Source: Gemmatimonadaceae bacterium (GTDB lineage: Bacteria > Gemmatimonadota > Gemmatimonadetes > Gemmatimonadales > Gemmatimonadaceae). Taken from it: 64,000 nucleotides of DNA. The DNA lies in NCBI GenBank assembly GCA_035633115.1, contig DASQFN010000103.1, forward strand, positions 1 to 64,000. Reading direction: 5' to 3'. Below, piece by piece: positions 8,766 through 17,564 of the stretch. The position numbers and the translations under genes were made by a program. Below the pieces are notes generated by a model. It saw nothing but the letters and a program-made list of their open reading frames with translations, was not told where the DNA came from and ran no database searches. Each line of letters opens with the position of its first letter. The first letter of the stretch is position 1.

Positions 8766-9470
8766 ATGCCTCAAATGACAGTTGGTCATCGTCCTTCGCC
8801 TTCGCTGTTCCGGATCGCCGTTTTTCTGCTCGCGCTCGGCGCGTGCGCGCGATTCCAGAAAACGCCGGAGCCGGTCAATACACCCGAGCTCCCGCTCGCC
8901 ACCGATGCAGCGGCGGACTCGCTCCTGGTGGATGTGCAGCGAGTCGACAGCAGCCTGGTGGCGGAGCTGCGATACGCAACGTCGAACAATTTTACCGGAG
9001 CGCCACTTCCGGGCTACGAGGCGAATCGCGCGTATCTCAGAGACGAAGCGGCGGTCGCGATATCGCTGGCCAACGCGGACCTCCACCGCGAAGGGTTCGG
9101 ACTGAAGATCTTCGACGCCTACCGTCCGGTGCGCGCAAGCGAGGCGATGGTGGCCTGGGCGCAGCGGGAGAACAGGACCAATCTGATTCGCGACGGATAT
9201 ATCGCGGCTCGCAGCCGGCACAATCTGGGAGTAGCAGTCGACGTGACGCTGGTGGAGCTGAGAAACGGTACCGAAATATCGATGGGAACTCCTTTCGACA
9301 TGTTTTCGCCCGCATCCCACACGGCAAACGCGCGCGGCGTTATCGCGGTGAATCGAAAGCGGCTCAGGACGGTGATGGAGCGCCACGGCTTTCTCAACTA
9401 CGAGAAGGAATGGTGGCATTACAGCTACGAGGTGGAGCACCCCGTCCGCTTTGATCGGGTAATCCGCTAG
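8766..9470 (+). CDS. D-alanyl-D-alanine dipeptidase (VanX/DdpX family), lipoprotein
   Basis: The 234-residue protein cleaves D-Ala-D-Ala in family members, either recycling peptidoglycan or, in resistance clusters, lowering the glycopeptide target. The zinc site is visible: SRHNLGVAVDVTL gives the His and Asp of SxHxxGxAxD, and KEWWHYSYE gives the Glu and His. The Arg-containing YRPVRASEAM stretch is also family-typical. A lipoprotein signal ends in the lipobox LGAC, so it is likely anchored facing the periplasm, which favours cell-wall recycling. No vanHA genes are near. ATG 8766 is used; 8775 is also possible. Confidence 0.88.
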   Translation: MPQMTVGHRPSPSLFRIAVFLLALGACARFQKTPEPVNTPELPLATDAAADSLLVDVQRVDSSLVAELRYATSNNFTGAPLPGYEANRAYLRDEAAVAISLANADLHREGFGLKIFDAYRPVRASEAMVAWAQRENRTNLIRDGYIAARSRHNLGVAVDVTLVELRNGTEISMGTPFDMFSPASHTANARGVIAVNRKRLRTVMERHGFLNYEKEWWHYSYEVEHPVRFDRVIR

Positions 9471-9533
9471 CCGCCGGCATCCTGCTTCCGCCCTGAAAAT
9501 GAGGGAAGATTAAGGAAGAGCGGTCTCGAAGCA

Positions 9534-12500
9534 TTATCCGCGGCCACGGTTAGCGGCCGGCTTCGGCTCCTCGGTTGAGGGGACGATCTCCTTCTGCCCG
9601 GCGGCCTTGAGATCCGCGTTGATTGCAGGCAGCGCCCCGAGCGCTGCGCCGAGCCGCGATAGCTGAGTATCCAGCTGCACCGAGAGTGTTCGAAATACCT
9701 CGCGCGTTTGATCTGTCGGTCTCGCGTCGGCGCTGGCAGCGACGCCGGCAAGTGCGGCGAGCTTGTTGTTGAGCCTGATCGGGTAGTTGAGCGGATCCTG
9801 CCCCGACTGATTCTTTACCTGGTATATCTCCGCCTCGTCAGCGGACAATTGCGCTGACAACGCGTCCGCCCTGGCGCGAAATGCCGCTTGCTGCGCGGTT
9901 GGCAACGCCGCGGCCCGGTCTGCGAGCTGCGCTTTTACGTTGCGAATTCGCCGTATTGCGTCGTTCGCCTGGGTGACCTTGTCGCGCACCGCGATGAGAA
10001 AGGCGAACTGCTCCTCGAGCAGCGCCTGTGATGCACTCGAGCGTGGATCGTTGACGACGCTGAATGTCTGCGTCTGGGCGCGTCCCGCGACAGTCACGCG
10101 AACGGAATACGTCCCGGGAACAGCGACCGGGCCCTGAGTTCCTGCTGCCCAGAAGATCATGTTCTGAAACGTCGACGCGTCGGGGTAACGAAGATTCCAC
10201 GAGAAGGCGTTGAGCCCCGCCTTGTTGGAGACGCGCGGTGGGGGTGGCGTGCGCCGCGGACCGTCCTCGTCTTGCGGCGGATCCTCGCGCGCCTGGCTTT
10301 GCGTCGCACTGTCGGGCTTTCCACCGGCGCGTCTCAGGCTGTCAGCCCGCGCCGCGCGGACGCTGTCGGCGCGCACCGAGTCCGCCGCCACAGTCGCGTC
10401 CTGATTGCTCGTGAAGCTGCGTGTGACAGCTCCTTTCGAGTCGAGAAAATCCATCGTCACGACCTGTCGTGGTGACTTGAGCAAGTAATAAACCTGAGCG
10501 CCGGCCGGTGGATTCTGACCGGTTGGATGTCCGCCCGCCGCGCCCGTGGTTCCACCTCCAGAAAAGCCGGCGCGGTAGACCTTCCGCGGCTTGAAGAGGT
10601 GGGCATCCTTCGCCGCAAGAGCCGGCGTCAGCTGACGCAGCGCGGAAAGATCGTCGAGAATCCAGAACGACCGGCCGTGAGTACCGGCGATCAGATCACC
10701 CTCTCTCACGGAGAGGTCGTGAATAGGAACGATCGGCAGATTGCGGCGGAGCGACTGCCAGTTCGCGCCGTCGTCGAAGCTGACCCACACCCCGCGCTCG
10801 GTGCCGGCGTAAAGCAGTCCCGCTTTCTCCGGGTCCTCCCGAACCACACGCACGAATTCCGTTGGAGCTATGCCGTTCGTGACGAGCTTCCACGTCGCGC
10901 CGTAATCGGTCGTCTTGTAGATGTACGGGCGCATGTCGTCCATCTGATAGCGATTCGCGGCGAGATACGCGGTGCCCGGGGAAAAATGCGATGCCTCGAT
11001 GATCGACATTCGCGCCCACTCGGGAATCCCCGCGGGAGTGACGTTCTTCCACGACTGCCCCGCGTTTCGCGTGACGTGCACGAGGCCGTCGTCCGATCCC
11101 GCCCAGATCACGCCGCGTGTAACCGGAGACTCCGCAATTGTGAAAACCGTGGCGTAATACTCGACAGACGTCTGATCCTTCGTTATGGAGCCACCAGACG
11201 GCCCGAGAGTCCTTGGATCGTGGCGCGTCAGATCCGGACTGATGGGGACGAAGCTCTGCCCCTCGTTCGTCGACTTGAACACGACGCTGCTGCCGATGTA
11301 GAGCGTGTTCGGATCATGCGGCGAGAGCACGATCGGGAACGTCCATTGAAAGCGATACTTTGCGTCCGCCGCATCGTGACCCATTGGATTATCCGGCCAC
11401 GGGTTCACGTTGCGCTGGGTGCCGGAGCGATGATCGTACCTCGAGAGATAACCGCCATAGGAGCCGGCGTAGACGATATCCGGATTGTCGGGGCGCACCG
11501 CGATGTAGCCGCTCTCGCCTCCGCCCACGGCGTACCAGTCCGCGATGTCGATGCCCCCGCTCGCCCTGCTCGGCCCGCACAGCGTCGAATTATCCTGCTG
11601 CGCACCGCACACACGATACGGAAAATGTGTCGTCGTCGTGACGTGATAGAACTGCGCCGTAGCCTGGTCCTGCTCCGTCCACGTTCGTCCAGCATTGAAC
11701 GAGACGTTCGCGCCGCCGTCGTTCGCGTTGATCATCCGCTGCGCATCGTTCGGCGCAATCCACAGATCATGATTGTCTCCGTGCGGAACCGCTATCGGAC
11801 GAAATGTTCTTCCTCCGTTTGTCGAGCGGTAAAAGCCGGTGTTCAACGCGTAGACTGTCTCGGGATCCTTTGTGTCAGCGTAGATCCGCATGTAGTACCA
11901 TGCGCGCTGCTGCAGATTCCGATCGGAGTTGGTGCGCGTCCAGGTTGCTCCGGCGTCTTCTGATCGAAACACTCCGCCCGAGTCTGCTTCGACGAGCGCC
12001 CAAAGCCTTCCTGCTTTGACGGGTGACGCCGTGATCCCGACTTTTCCGATCAAGCCCCGTGGCAAGCCGGGATTGCGAGTGAGCTCGGTCCAGTTCTCCC
12101 CGCCGTCGGTGGACTTGAAGATTCCACTCTGTGTCCCCCCGGACACCAGCTTCCACGGCATCCGGTAGGCGTGCCATATCGTCGCATAAATCACATCCGG
12201 ATTGGCGGGGTCGAGGACGAGATCGACAGCTCCGGCCGAATCGCTGCGAAACAAAACGTTGCGCCAGGTCTTCCCGCCATCGGTTGTCTTGAAGACTCCG
12301 CGCTCCTTGTTGGGACCGTAGACGTGCCCAAGAGCCGCGACGTAAACGATTTCGGGATTGCGGGGATGAATGCGCACACGCCCGATTTGTCGCGTGTCGC
12401 CCAGACCGGCGAAGGCCCACGTCTTCCCGGCGTCTGTCGACTTGAAGACGCCGTCTCCGTGCGATACGTTGCCGCGGATTGGCGTCTCTCCCGTGCCGAC

Positions 12501-12878
12501 GTACACGATGTCCGGATTTGATTCGCTCACCGCGATCGCACCGATTGTCCCGCCGAAGTACTTATCGGTTACGGGAGCCCACGTCATACCGGCGTCGGTG
12601 GTCTTGAACACTCCACCGCCAGTCGTGCCGAAATAGTATTCCATCGGCCGCACGGTCGAACCCGCCGCCGCGACGGATCGTCCTCCACGGAACGGGCCGA
12701 TCTCGCGCCAGCGAAGCGCGGCAAACACGGTCGAGTCGTACGTTTGTCGCGCGGCAGGCCCCTGGAACGGCTTGCTAGCAGGCGGAGTTGGGGTGACCTG
12801 CGCAAATAGTTCGATCGACGCGAATGGAACGAGCAATGCAGCGAGCAGAACAGCTGCCGGGCGAATCGGGTTTGTCAC
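9534..12878 (-). CDS. Large secreted BNR/sortilin-type repeat protein
   Basis: A 1114-residue exported protein with a signal peptide (cleavage near LFA-Q, about residue 26). The body is a long series of Asp-box/BNR repeats, for example KTTDAGMTW, KSTDAGKTW, KTTDGGKTW, RSEDAGATW and RSTNGGRTF, which form beta-propellers of the VPS10/sortilin type. From about residue 800 comes a low-complexity Ala/Arg/Asp stretch and then a beta-sandwich plus helical tail (about 930-1114). Such proteins are often annotated as glycosyl hydrolases, but I see no proof of catalysis; binding of polymers or peptides is equally possible. It stands alone on the minus strand. Long open frames opposite it are shadows. 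Confidence 0.88.
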   Translation of the reverse strand: MTNPIRPAAVLLAALLVPFASIELFAQVTPTPPASKPFQGPAARQTYDSTVFAALRWREIGPFRGGRSVAAAGSTVRPMEYYFGTTGGGVFKTTDAGMTWAPVTDKYFGGTIGAIAVSESNPDIVYVGTGETPIRGNVSHGDGVFKSTDAGKTWAFAGLGDTRQIGRVRIHPRNPEIVYVAALGHVYGPNKERGVFKTTDGGKTWRNVLFRSDSAGAVDLVLDPANPDVIYATIWHAYRMPWKLVSGGTQSGIFKSTDGGENWTELTRNPGLPRGLIGKVGITASPVKAGRLWALVEADSGGVFRSEDAGATWTRTNSDRNLQQRAWYYMRIYADTKDPETVYALNTGFYRSTNGGRTFRPIAVPHGDNHDLWIAPNDAQRMINANDGGANVSFNAGRTWTEQDQATAQFYHVTTTTHFPYRVCGAQQDNSTLCGPSRASGGIDIADWYAVGGGESGYIAVRPDNPDIVYAGSYGGYLSRYDHRSGTQRNVNPWPDNPMGHDAADAKYRFQWTFPIVLSPHDPNTLYIGSSVVFKSTNEGQSFVPISPDLTRHDPRTLGPSGGSITKDQTSVEYYATVFTIAESPVTRGVIWAGSDDGLVHVTRNAGQSWKNVTPAGIPEWARMSIIEASHFSPGTAYLAANRYQMDDMRPYIYKTTDYGATWKLVTNGIAPTEFVRVVREDPEKAGLLYAGTERGVWVSFDDGANWQSLRRNLPIVPIHDLSVREGDLIAGTHGRSFWILDDLSALRQLTPALAAKDAHLFKPRKVYRAGFSGGGTTGAAGGHPTGQNPPAGAQVYYLLKSPRQVVTMDFLDSKGAVTRSFTSNQDATVAADSVRADSVRAARADSLRRAGGKPDSATQSQAREDPPQDEDGPRRTPPPPRVSNKAGLNAFSWNLRYPDASTFQNMIFWAAGTQGPVAVPGTYSVRVTVAGRAQTQTFSVVNDPRSSASQALLEEQFAFLIAVRDKVTQANDAIRRIRNVKAQLADRAAALPTAQQAAFRARADALSAQLSADEAEIYQVKNQSGQDPLNYPIRLNNKLAALAGVAASADARPTDQTREVFRTLSVQLDTQLSRLGAALGALPAINADLKAAGQKEIVPSTEEPKPAANRGRG

Positions 12879-13014
12879 GAGCAGTTTTCTCCGGGAAACG
12901 GGCCTCTGCGTGGGCAGACTATGTAGCCGCCCGCCGGCGTAATCGGCAAGTATCCGGGCCGAGCGTCACGCGAATTGCGTAAAGACAGCCCTCGAACCCC
13001 AACCAGGAGACCTG

Positions 13015-13368
13015 ATGGCCAGCCCCCCGGACGAATCCGAATCGACGAGTGAGATGCTCGATCCCCATCGGCAGGAGGAGCGGGAGGCGGTTGCAGTCGA
13101 GCTCAGCGGCCGTCTGGCGCAGAAAGGTGTGGAGGTGGGTGCCGACGAAGATCCTGCTCAGCTCGCAGATCTGTTGAGCGCCGTCGAGGAATTCGAACGG
13201 ACGGTGATCGCCGCGGGCGGGGATTTGATGGTGAACAGTCCCACTTCAACGGACCCGGAGGACGAGACGTTCGTTCTTCCGCAACGCCGCGCGGATGAGC
13301 CACTCTCGAGGTACGCGCAGCGGATCGGCGCAGCCACGAAACAGATCGGAGGTCATTCGCGCCGCTGA
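13015..13368 (+). CDS. Hypothetical acidic protein, 117 residues
   Basis: I do not recognise this protein. It starts with an ATG after a good ribosome site (AGGAGACCTG directly before it). It is acidic and soluble, with a predicted helical middle (about residues 18-65, QEEREAVAVELSGRLAQKG) and no Cys, signal peptide or membrane segment. It sits between the divergent BNR protein and the convergent moaC, so it is a single-gene unit. Its codon use looks like that of its neighbours, which supports a real gene. Confidence 0.65.
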   Translation: MASPPDESESTSEMLDPHRQEEREAVAVELSGRLAQKGVEVGADEDPAQLADLLSAVEEFERTVIAAGGDLMVNSPTSTDPEDETFVLPQRRADEPLSRYAQRIGAATKQIGGHSRR

Positions 13369-13420
13369 GGGCGTCTACTTCGCGCGCTCATTCGCGCGCT
13401 CATTCGCGCGGCTGAGGGCG
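13354..13420. repeat. Short direct duplication at the 3' ends of two convergent genes
   Basis: CATTCGCGCCGCTGAGGGCG at 13354-13373 recurs with one change at 13401-13420, and between them TCGCGCGCTCAT is tandemly repeated. The copies contain the stop codons of the 117-residue gene and of moaC, so a small tandem duplication appears to have shaped both 3' ends. Confidence 0.7.
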
Positions 13421-13891
13421 CCGCTTCCAGTCGCCCGATTGGCCTCCGGTTTTTTCGAGGAGGGCAACGCTGCCTATGACCATGCCGCGGTCCATTCCCT
13501 TCGCCATGTCATAGATCGTAAGCAGCGTCGCCGCCACTGCCGTGAGCGCTTCCATCTCGACGCCGGTTTTCGCAACGGTCGATGCCGACGCAGTGACACG
13601 AACGCCGGGCAGTGACGAATCGAGCTCGAGCTCCACTGTCGCGTTCGTGAGCGCGATGGGATGGCACAGCGGGATGAGCTCCGACGTACGTTTCGCAGCC
13701 ATGATGCCGGCAATTCGCGCGACGGCCATGACATCGCCTTTGGCAATCCGGTTGTCGCGGATCGCGTGGAACGTGTCTTCCGCCATCGTTATCGATCCCG
13801 AGGCGGTAGCCGCACGGATTGAGTCTGGCTTTGCGCCGACGTCTACCATCCGAGCGGCGCCGGAGTCGTCGACATGGGTGAGCCGCGTCAT
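13400..13891 (-). CDS. moaC: Cyclic pyranopterin monophosphate synthase
   Basis: This 163-residue enzyme performs the second step of molybdenum cofactor synthesis, turning the MoaA product 3',8-cyclo-GTP into cyclic pyranopterin monophosphate. Hallmarks are AKRTSELIPLCHPI in the middle and KTGVEMEALTAVA in the C-terminal third, which hold active-site residues. Length is typical. Its ATG overlaps the holB stop by four bases (ATGA), so it is translated after holB. No other molybdopterin gene is in the window, so moaA and moaB/E/D must be elsewhere. Confidence 0.96.
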   Translation of the reverse strand: MTRLTHVDDSGAARMVDVGAKPDSIRAATASGSITMAEDTFHAIRDNRIAKGDVMAVARIAGIMAAKRTSELIPLCHPIALTNATVELELDSSLPGVRVTASASTVAKTGVEMEALTAVAATLLTIYDMAKGMDRGMVIGSVALLEKTGGQSGDWKRRPQPRE

Positions 13892-14961
13892 GACAGGCTC
13901 GTGGAAAGCTCTCTGAGGAGCCGGGCAGTAATCAGCTGCGGGTTGACGTTGCCCCCGGCTCGCTCGCGCGCACGGATAACGGCATCTGAGGCACGACTCG
14001 CTCCAAGCGCGCGGGTCTCATCAGAGTCATGAAGAGCCGCCCGCATTCGCTCCGCCACGAGCACCAGCATGGCGTCGAGAATGTCGGTGAACGACCCTCG
14101 CGCGCCCGACCCTCCAACCGACATGGCCGCCGCGTGACGGGCGGATTCGTTCTGGGCAATCGCGGCGTCGATGAGCTTTCTAGCGGCAGCAATGGAACGT
14201 CCCCGGGATTCGTCCGCGAAGAGCTGGCCCGGAGCCCCGGCAGCGAGGGAGAGACGCTCCGCAGCTGAGCGCGGTGCTCCCGACTCATCCAGCGCTGACG
14301 ATACCAGCGGGTCGGCGAGCAGCGCGCGCATTGCCGACGCACCGAGACGCGGGACGCGGACGCTAACAGCGCGAGAGCGAATCGTTGGGAGCAGCGCCCC
14401 GGGCTCGCTGGACGTGAGTATCAATGTGGTTTTTGCAGAAGGCTCTTCCAGCAGCTTGAGGAACGCGTTGGCTGCAAACTCGGCACCCTCCTGCGGGACC
14501 ATGCGGTCCGCGTCGCCGATAATGAAGACTTTTTTTGTCGCCATCGCCGGTGTCAACGAAGCCTGCTGAACGATCGCGCGCACCGTTGCCACGTAAATGC
14601 CGTCGCTGCCAGAAGGCGGCGCATACAGCCCGCCGTTCGCCAGCCGCTCCGCGATTGCGTCCTGATTATCGTCCACAACCGCCCTGAGATCAGGATCAGC
14701 GTCCTTGAGCCGGGGCCGCGGGAAGTACCAGTGAAGGTCGGGATGCGTGAGGTTTCGGGCGTATTCGCAGCCTCGACACTTTCCGCACGGCTTTTCGTCG
14801 GCGGCGCAGAGAAGGCGCTGCGCGAGCCAGAGGGCTAATCGCTGCTTCCCGACGCCGCGCGGTCCGTGGAAAAGCAGACTGCCCGGAAGCTTGCCGGCGT
14901 CGGCGCTCCGGGCGAGGAGCATACGGATTTCATCGTGGCCGTAGAGGTCGACTAGTGGCAT
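13888..14961 (-). CDS. holB: DNA polymerase III delta-prime subunit
   Basis: The 357-residue AAA+ protein is the delta-prime wrench of the clamp loader that places the beta clamp on DNA. Seen are a P-loop GPRGVGKQR (about residues 35-43), a zinc-binding cluster of four Cys (CAADEKPCGKCRGC), VFIIGDADRM, FLKLLEEPS, and sensor region TIRSRAVSV. The usual SRC motif is SRA here. The ATG at 14961 is chosen over a GTG five codons upstream. TATTAT lies six bases before that ATG and no Shine-Dalgarno is seen, so the mRNA may be leaderless. It forms a two-gene unit with moaC. Confidence 0.9.
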   Translation of the reverse strand: MPLVDLYGHDEIRMLLARSADAGKLPGSLLFHGPRGVGKQRLALWLAQRLLCAADEKPCGKCRGCEYARNLTHPDLHWYFPRPRLKDADPDLRAVVDDNQDAIAERLANGGLYAPPSGSDGIYVATVRAIVQQASLTPAMATKKVFIIGDADRMVPQEGAEFAANAFLKLLEEPSAKTTLILTSSEPGALLPTIRSRAVSVRVPRLGASAMRALLADPLVSSALDESGAPRSAAERLSLAAGAPGQLFADESRGRSIAAARKLIDAAIAQNESARHAAAMSVGGSGARGSFTDILDAMLVLVAERMRAALHDSDETRALGASRASDAVIRARERAGGNVNPQLITARLLRELSTSLS

Positions 14962-15077
14962 GGCGAAATAATACACTAATCCCGAAAGCGTTAGATTTCA
15001 GATTCAAACGTATCTGTTCATGGCACGTTTTCTGACTGTCTTCGCGCCATCGGTGGATCGAAACGAGCGGGGATCTG

Positions 15078-15701
15078 ATGGCTGGAGATTTGACGGGGCG
15101 AAAGGTCGCGGTACTGGCAACGGATGGAGTCGAGCAGGTCGAGCTGACCGCGCCGTGGAATGCGCTTAAAGAAGCGAGAGCGGACATTTCACTGATTTCC
15201 ATCAAGAAAGGCTCGATCCAGGGCGTCATCCACAACGAGAAGGCGGACACGTTCAAGGTCAACGCTCTCGCGGGTAGCGTCAGCGGGCGCGACTACGACG
15301 CGCTGGTGATTCCCGGCGGTCTCCGAAACACGGAGGCATTGAGAGCTAACGCGGACGCGGTCAAGCTCGTGCGTGAGTTCATGGAGCTCGACAAGCCTGT
15401 AGCCGCCATCTGTCATGCACCCCGGCTGCTCGTTCAGGCGGATGCGGTGCAGGGCCGGACGCTCACGTCCGATGAGGAGCTTGCCGATGAAGTCCGCGAA
15501 GCGGGTGGATCGTGGGTGAACCGGGCAGTGCAGGTCGACCAGAAGCTCCTAACGGGGCGAAGGCCGGAGGATCTGCCGGCGTTTTGCGCGAGCCTGGTTG
15601 AGCTCCTCTCGACCGCCATCGACGAGCGGCGGCTGGACAAGATGGTGGAGCAGACCTTCCCGGCGAGCGATCCACTGCCGGGCCCGATCTCCCTCAGCTG
15701 A
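15078..15701 (+). CDS. DJ-1/PfpI family protein
   Basis: A 207-residue member of the DJ-1/PfpI superfamily, which includes deglycases, glyoxalases and stress proteins. The nucleophilic elbow Cys lies in AAICHAPRLLVQA (about residue 114), an upstream Glu is in the N-terminal domain, and DALVIPGGLRNTEALR is family-typical. The core ends near residue 175. The last 30 residues form an added tail with QTFPASDPLPGP. FPASDP-type tails also occur on unrelated small proteins, so it may be a mobile linear motif. It is a lone gene, divergent from holB. Exact substrate unknown. Confidence 0.85.
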   Translation: MAGDLTGRKVAVLATDGVEQVELTAPWNALKEARADISLISIKKGSIQGVIHNEKADTFKVNALAGSVSGRDYDALVIPGGLRNTEALRANADAVKLVREFMELDKPVAAICHAPRLLVQADAVQGRTLTSDEELADEVREAGGSWVNRAVQVDQKLLTGRRPEDLPAFCASLVELLSTAIDERRLDKMVEQTFPASDPLPGPISLS

Positions 15702-15753
15702 CGGCACGCCGCCGCGGCTCGCCGGAAGGGTCTCACTTTATCCCGCAAAGTAC

Positions 15754-15783
15754 TTGACAATCCTATCGGCTGCGCCGTAAGAT
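15754..15783 (+). promoter_or_regulatory. Sigma-70-type promoter directly before an ATG
   Basis: TTGACA at 15754-15759 and TAAGAT at 15778-15783 are spaced by 18 bases. The expected transcription start is about seven bases past the -10 box, that is at or near the A of the ATG at 15790. This suggests a leaderless mRNA for the membrane protein/regulator/uppS operon. Confidence 0.7.
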
Positions 15784-15789
15784 ATGCGT

Positions 15790-16407
15790 ATGACATCCGT
15801 ACGTCCGCTTCGTCCGCCCCCACCGCCGGAGCCGCCCGCACTTCATGTACGGGCGATGGACAACCTCGCTTTCATCCGCGACACGATGGAAGCGGCAGGA
15901 TCGTTCACCGCGGTTTCCGGGTGGGGAATGGTCGCGGTCGGAGCGCTTGCTGCGATCGTTGCCGTCATTGCGGCACAGGTGCCAACGGCGTTCGGCGCAC
16001 TCGAGGTATGGCTCGCCTCGGCGTTTTTTCTTCCGATCGTCATGCTCGCAGCCATCGTCGAGAAGGCGCGTCGTGCCAAGATGCCGCTCCTCTCCGGGCC
16101 CGCCAGAAAGTTCGTGCTGAGCTTCTCGCCGCCAATGGTAGTGGGAGCGCTGCTCACGCTCGTGATGTATCAGGGCGGAATGGTTGCAGCGATTCCCGGA
16201 ATGTGGCTGCTCCTTTACGGCACAGCCGTGGTCGCTGGTGGAGCATTCTCTGTCAAGATCGTGCCGGTGATGGGCCTTTGCTTCATGGCGGCGGGTGTCC
16301 TCGCCCTCTTCTCACCTGCGTCCTGGAGCCAGTGGATCATGGGTGCGGCGTTCGGCGGGCTCCACATTCTGTTCGGGATTCCAATCGCCAGGAGACACGG
16401 TGGCTAA
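15790..16407 (+). CDS. Hypothetical membrane protein coupled to a winged-helix regulator
   Basis: This protein of about 205 residues has a short proline-rich N-terminus, then about six membrane helices (for example GMVAVGALAAIVAVIAAQV and MVVGALLTLVMYQGGMVAAI). I do not know a function. The start is uncertain: ATG 15790 fits a leaderless mRNA from the promoter just upstream, while ATG 15856 (MDNLAFIRDTMEAAG) is the more family-like beginning. Its stop overlaps the GTG of the regulator by eight bases, so the two are coupled. Membrane protein plus small winged-helix partner pairs often form sensing units, but that is inference here. Confidence 0.7.
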   Translation: MTSVRPLRPPPPPEPPALHVRAMDNLAFIRDTMEAAGSFTAVSGWGMVAVGALAAIVAVIAAQVPTAFGALEVWLASAFFLPIVMLAAIVEKARRAKMPLLSGPARKFVLSFSPPMVVGALLTLVMYQGGMVAAIPGMWLLLYGTAVVAGGAFSVKIVPVMGLCFMAAGVLALFSPASWSQWIMGAAFGGLHILFGIPIARRHGG

Positions 16408-16780
16408 GCATGGAGCAGCGCGTGATGATGCGCACGCGCAGGACACCGCTCGCGGGGGCGGAATAAGGCGATCTCCCGCCCGCAAGCCGGGCGAGCTCGA
16501 CCGCCTGATACACGAGAGGCTTCGCCTCGGAATCGTCAGCGCGCTCGCGGTCAACGACTCGCTGTCGTTCAGCGATCTCAAGAAGCTGATGAAAACGACC
16601 GACGGCAACCTCAGCGTTCACGCGCGCAAGCTCGAGGAGGCTGACTACATCACGTGCACCAAGTCGTTCGAGGGGCGCATGCCCAAGACTCAGTACCGGC
16701 TGACAGCTATCGGCCGCCGCGCGCTGGAGAGGTATCTCGATCACATGGAAGCACTCATCCGCGCCACGCGCGACCGCTAG
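16400..16780 (+). CDS. Winged-helix transcriptional regulator
   Basis: The 126-residue protein has one winged-helix domain (about residues 35-115): [20 protein letters not shown] is helix one to two, [18 protein letters not shown] the recognition helix, and [19 protein letters not shown] the wing. It matches the small MarR/PadR-like transcriptional regulators (HTH_34 type). The GTG start at 16400 has AGGAGA five bases upstream inside the preceding gene. It is probably the DNA-binding partner of the coupled membrane protein and may control this operon. The first 35 residues are basic and disordered. Confidence 0.8.
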   Translation: MAKHGAARDDAHAQDTARGGGIRRSPARKPGELDRLIHERLRLGIVSALAVNDSLSFSDLKKLMKTTDGNLSVHARKLEEADYITCTKSFEGRMPKTQYRLTAIGRRALERYLDHMEALIRATRDR

Positions 16781-16803
16781 CCCGGACTCACTCTTACCGA
16801 CTG

Positions 16804-17535
16804 ATGAAGCAAGAATCTCCACGCGGCATTCACGTCGCGATAATCATGGACGGAAACGGGCGATGGGCCATGGCGCGCGGGCAGATGCGTACCGCCGGTC
16901 ACATCGAGGGCGCCCGCACGGTGCGGAAGATCGTGGAGGCCGCACCGTCGTGCGGAATCGGGACGCTGACCCTGTATGCGTTCTCCGCCGACAACTGGCG
17001 GCGCCCGTCGAGAGAGGTCGCGCTCCTCATGCGGCTCTTCCGGCGCTACCTCGTCTCGGAGGTTGCGCGGTGCGTCACCAACGGGGTCCGCATGCGGATC
17101 ATCGGCCGGCGGGATCGCATTCCACCTGAGCTGCTCCGGGCGATAACCAACGCCGAGCATGCGACTCGACACGGCCGCACGCTGGACTTGAGGATCGCCG
17201 TGGACTACTCGGCCAGAGACGCGATAATTCGCGCTGCCCGGAGGGTCGCTGCGCATTCGGACGGAATCGAGGATCTCGATCGCGACCAGTTTGCCGCGCT
17301 GCTTTCTCGCGTCGACCACGGAATCGGCGAGTCGCGCGACGTGGATCTTCTCATTCGCACGGGCGGTGAGCAGCGATTGAGTGATTTTCTGCTATGGGAG
17401 TGCGCCTACGCGGAGCTCTACTTCACACGTCGCATGTGGCCGGACTTCTCAGCGGTGGACCTTCGCGAGGCAGTCGAGGAGTTCCACGCGCGCGAGCGCA
17501 GGTTCGGGACGGTACCAGCCGCGGCGGCAGGGTAA
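16804..17535 (+). CDS. uppS: Isoprenyl (undecaprenyl-type) diphosphate synthase
   Basis: The 243-residue cis-prenyltransferase builds the polyprenyl diphosphate carrier lipid for cell-wall and glycan synthesis from isopentenyl diphosphate. Motifs: [13 protein letters not shown] (catalytic Asp near residue 16), FSADNWRRP, and [19 protein letters not shown] near the end. Family members usually have RTSGE; here it is RTGGE. Length is typical. ATG 16804 is used, 23 bases after the regulator stop. The chain length of the product cannot be read from sequence. A housekeeping copy next to cdsA/dxr may exist elsewhere; this one lies apart from those genes. Confidence 0.92.
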   Translation: MKQESPRGIHVAIIMDGNGRWAMARGQMRTAGHIEGARTVRKIVEAAPSCGIGTLTLYAFSADNWRRPSREVALLMRLFRRYLVSEVARCVTNGVRMRIIGRRDRIPPELLRAITNAEHATRHGRTLDLRIAVDYSARDAIIRAARRVAAHSDGIEDLDRDQFAALLSRVDHGIGESRDVDLLIRTGGEQRLSDFLLWECAYAELYFTRRMWPDFSAVDLREAVEEFHARERRFGTVPAAAAG

Positions 17536-17564
17536 ACGACGCGCTTTCCACACAAATATCACTG

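Noticed and set aside
10527-11963. 478-codon open frame on the plus strand opposite the BNR-repeat gene
   Set aside because: No domain or ribosome site, and an Arg/Val/Asp-heavy composition typical of GC-rich antisense frames; the minus-strand protein explains the region.
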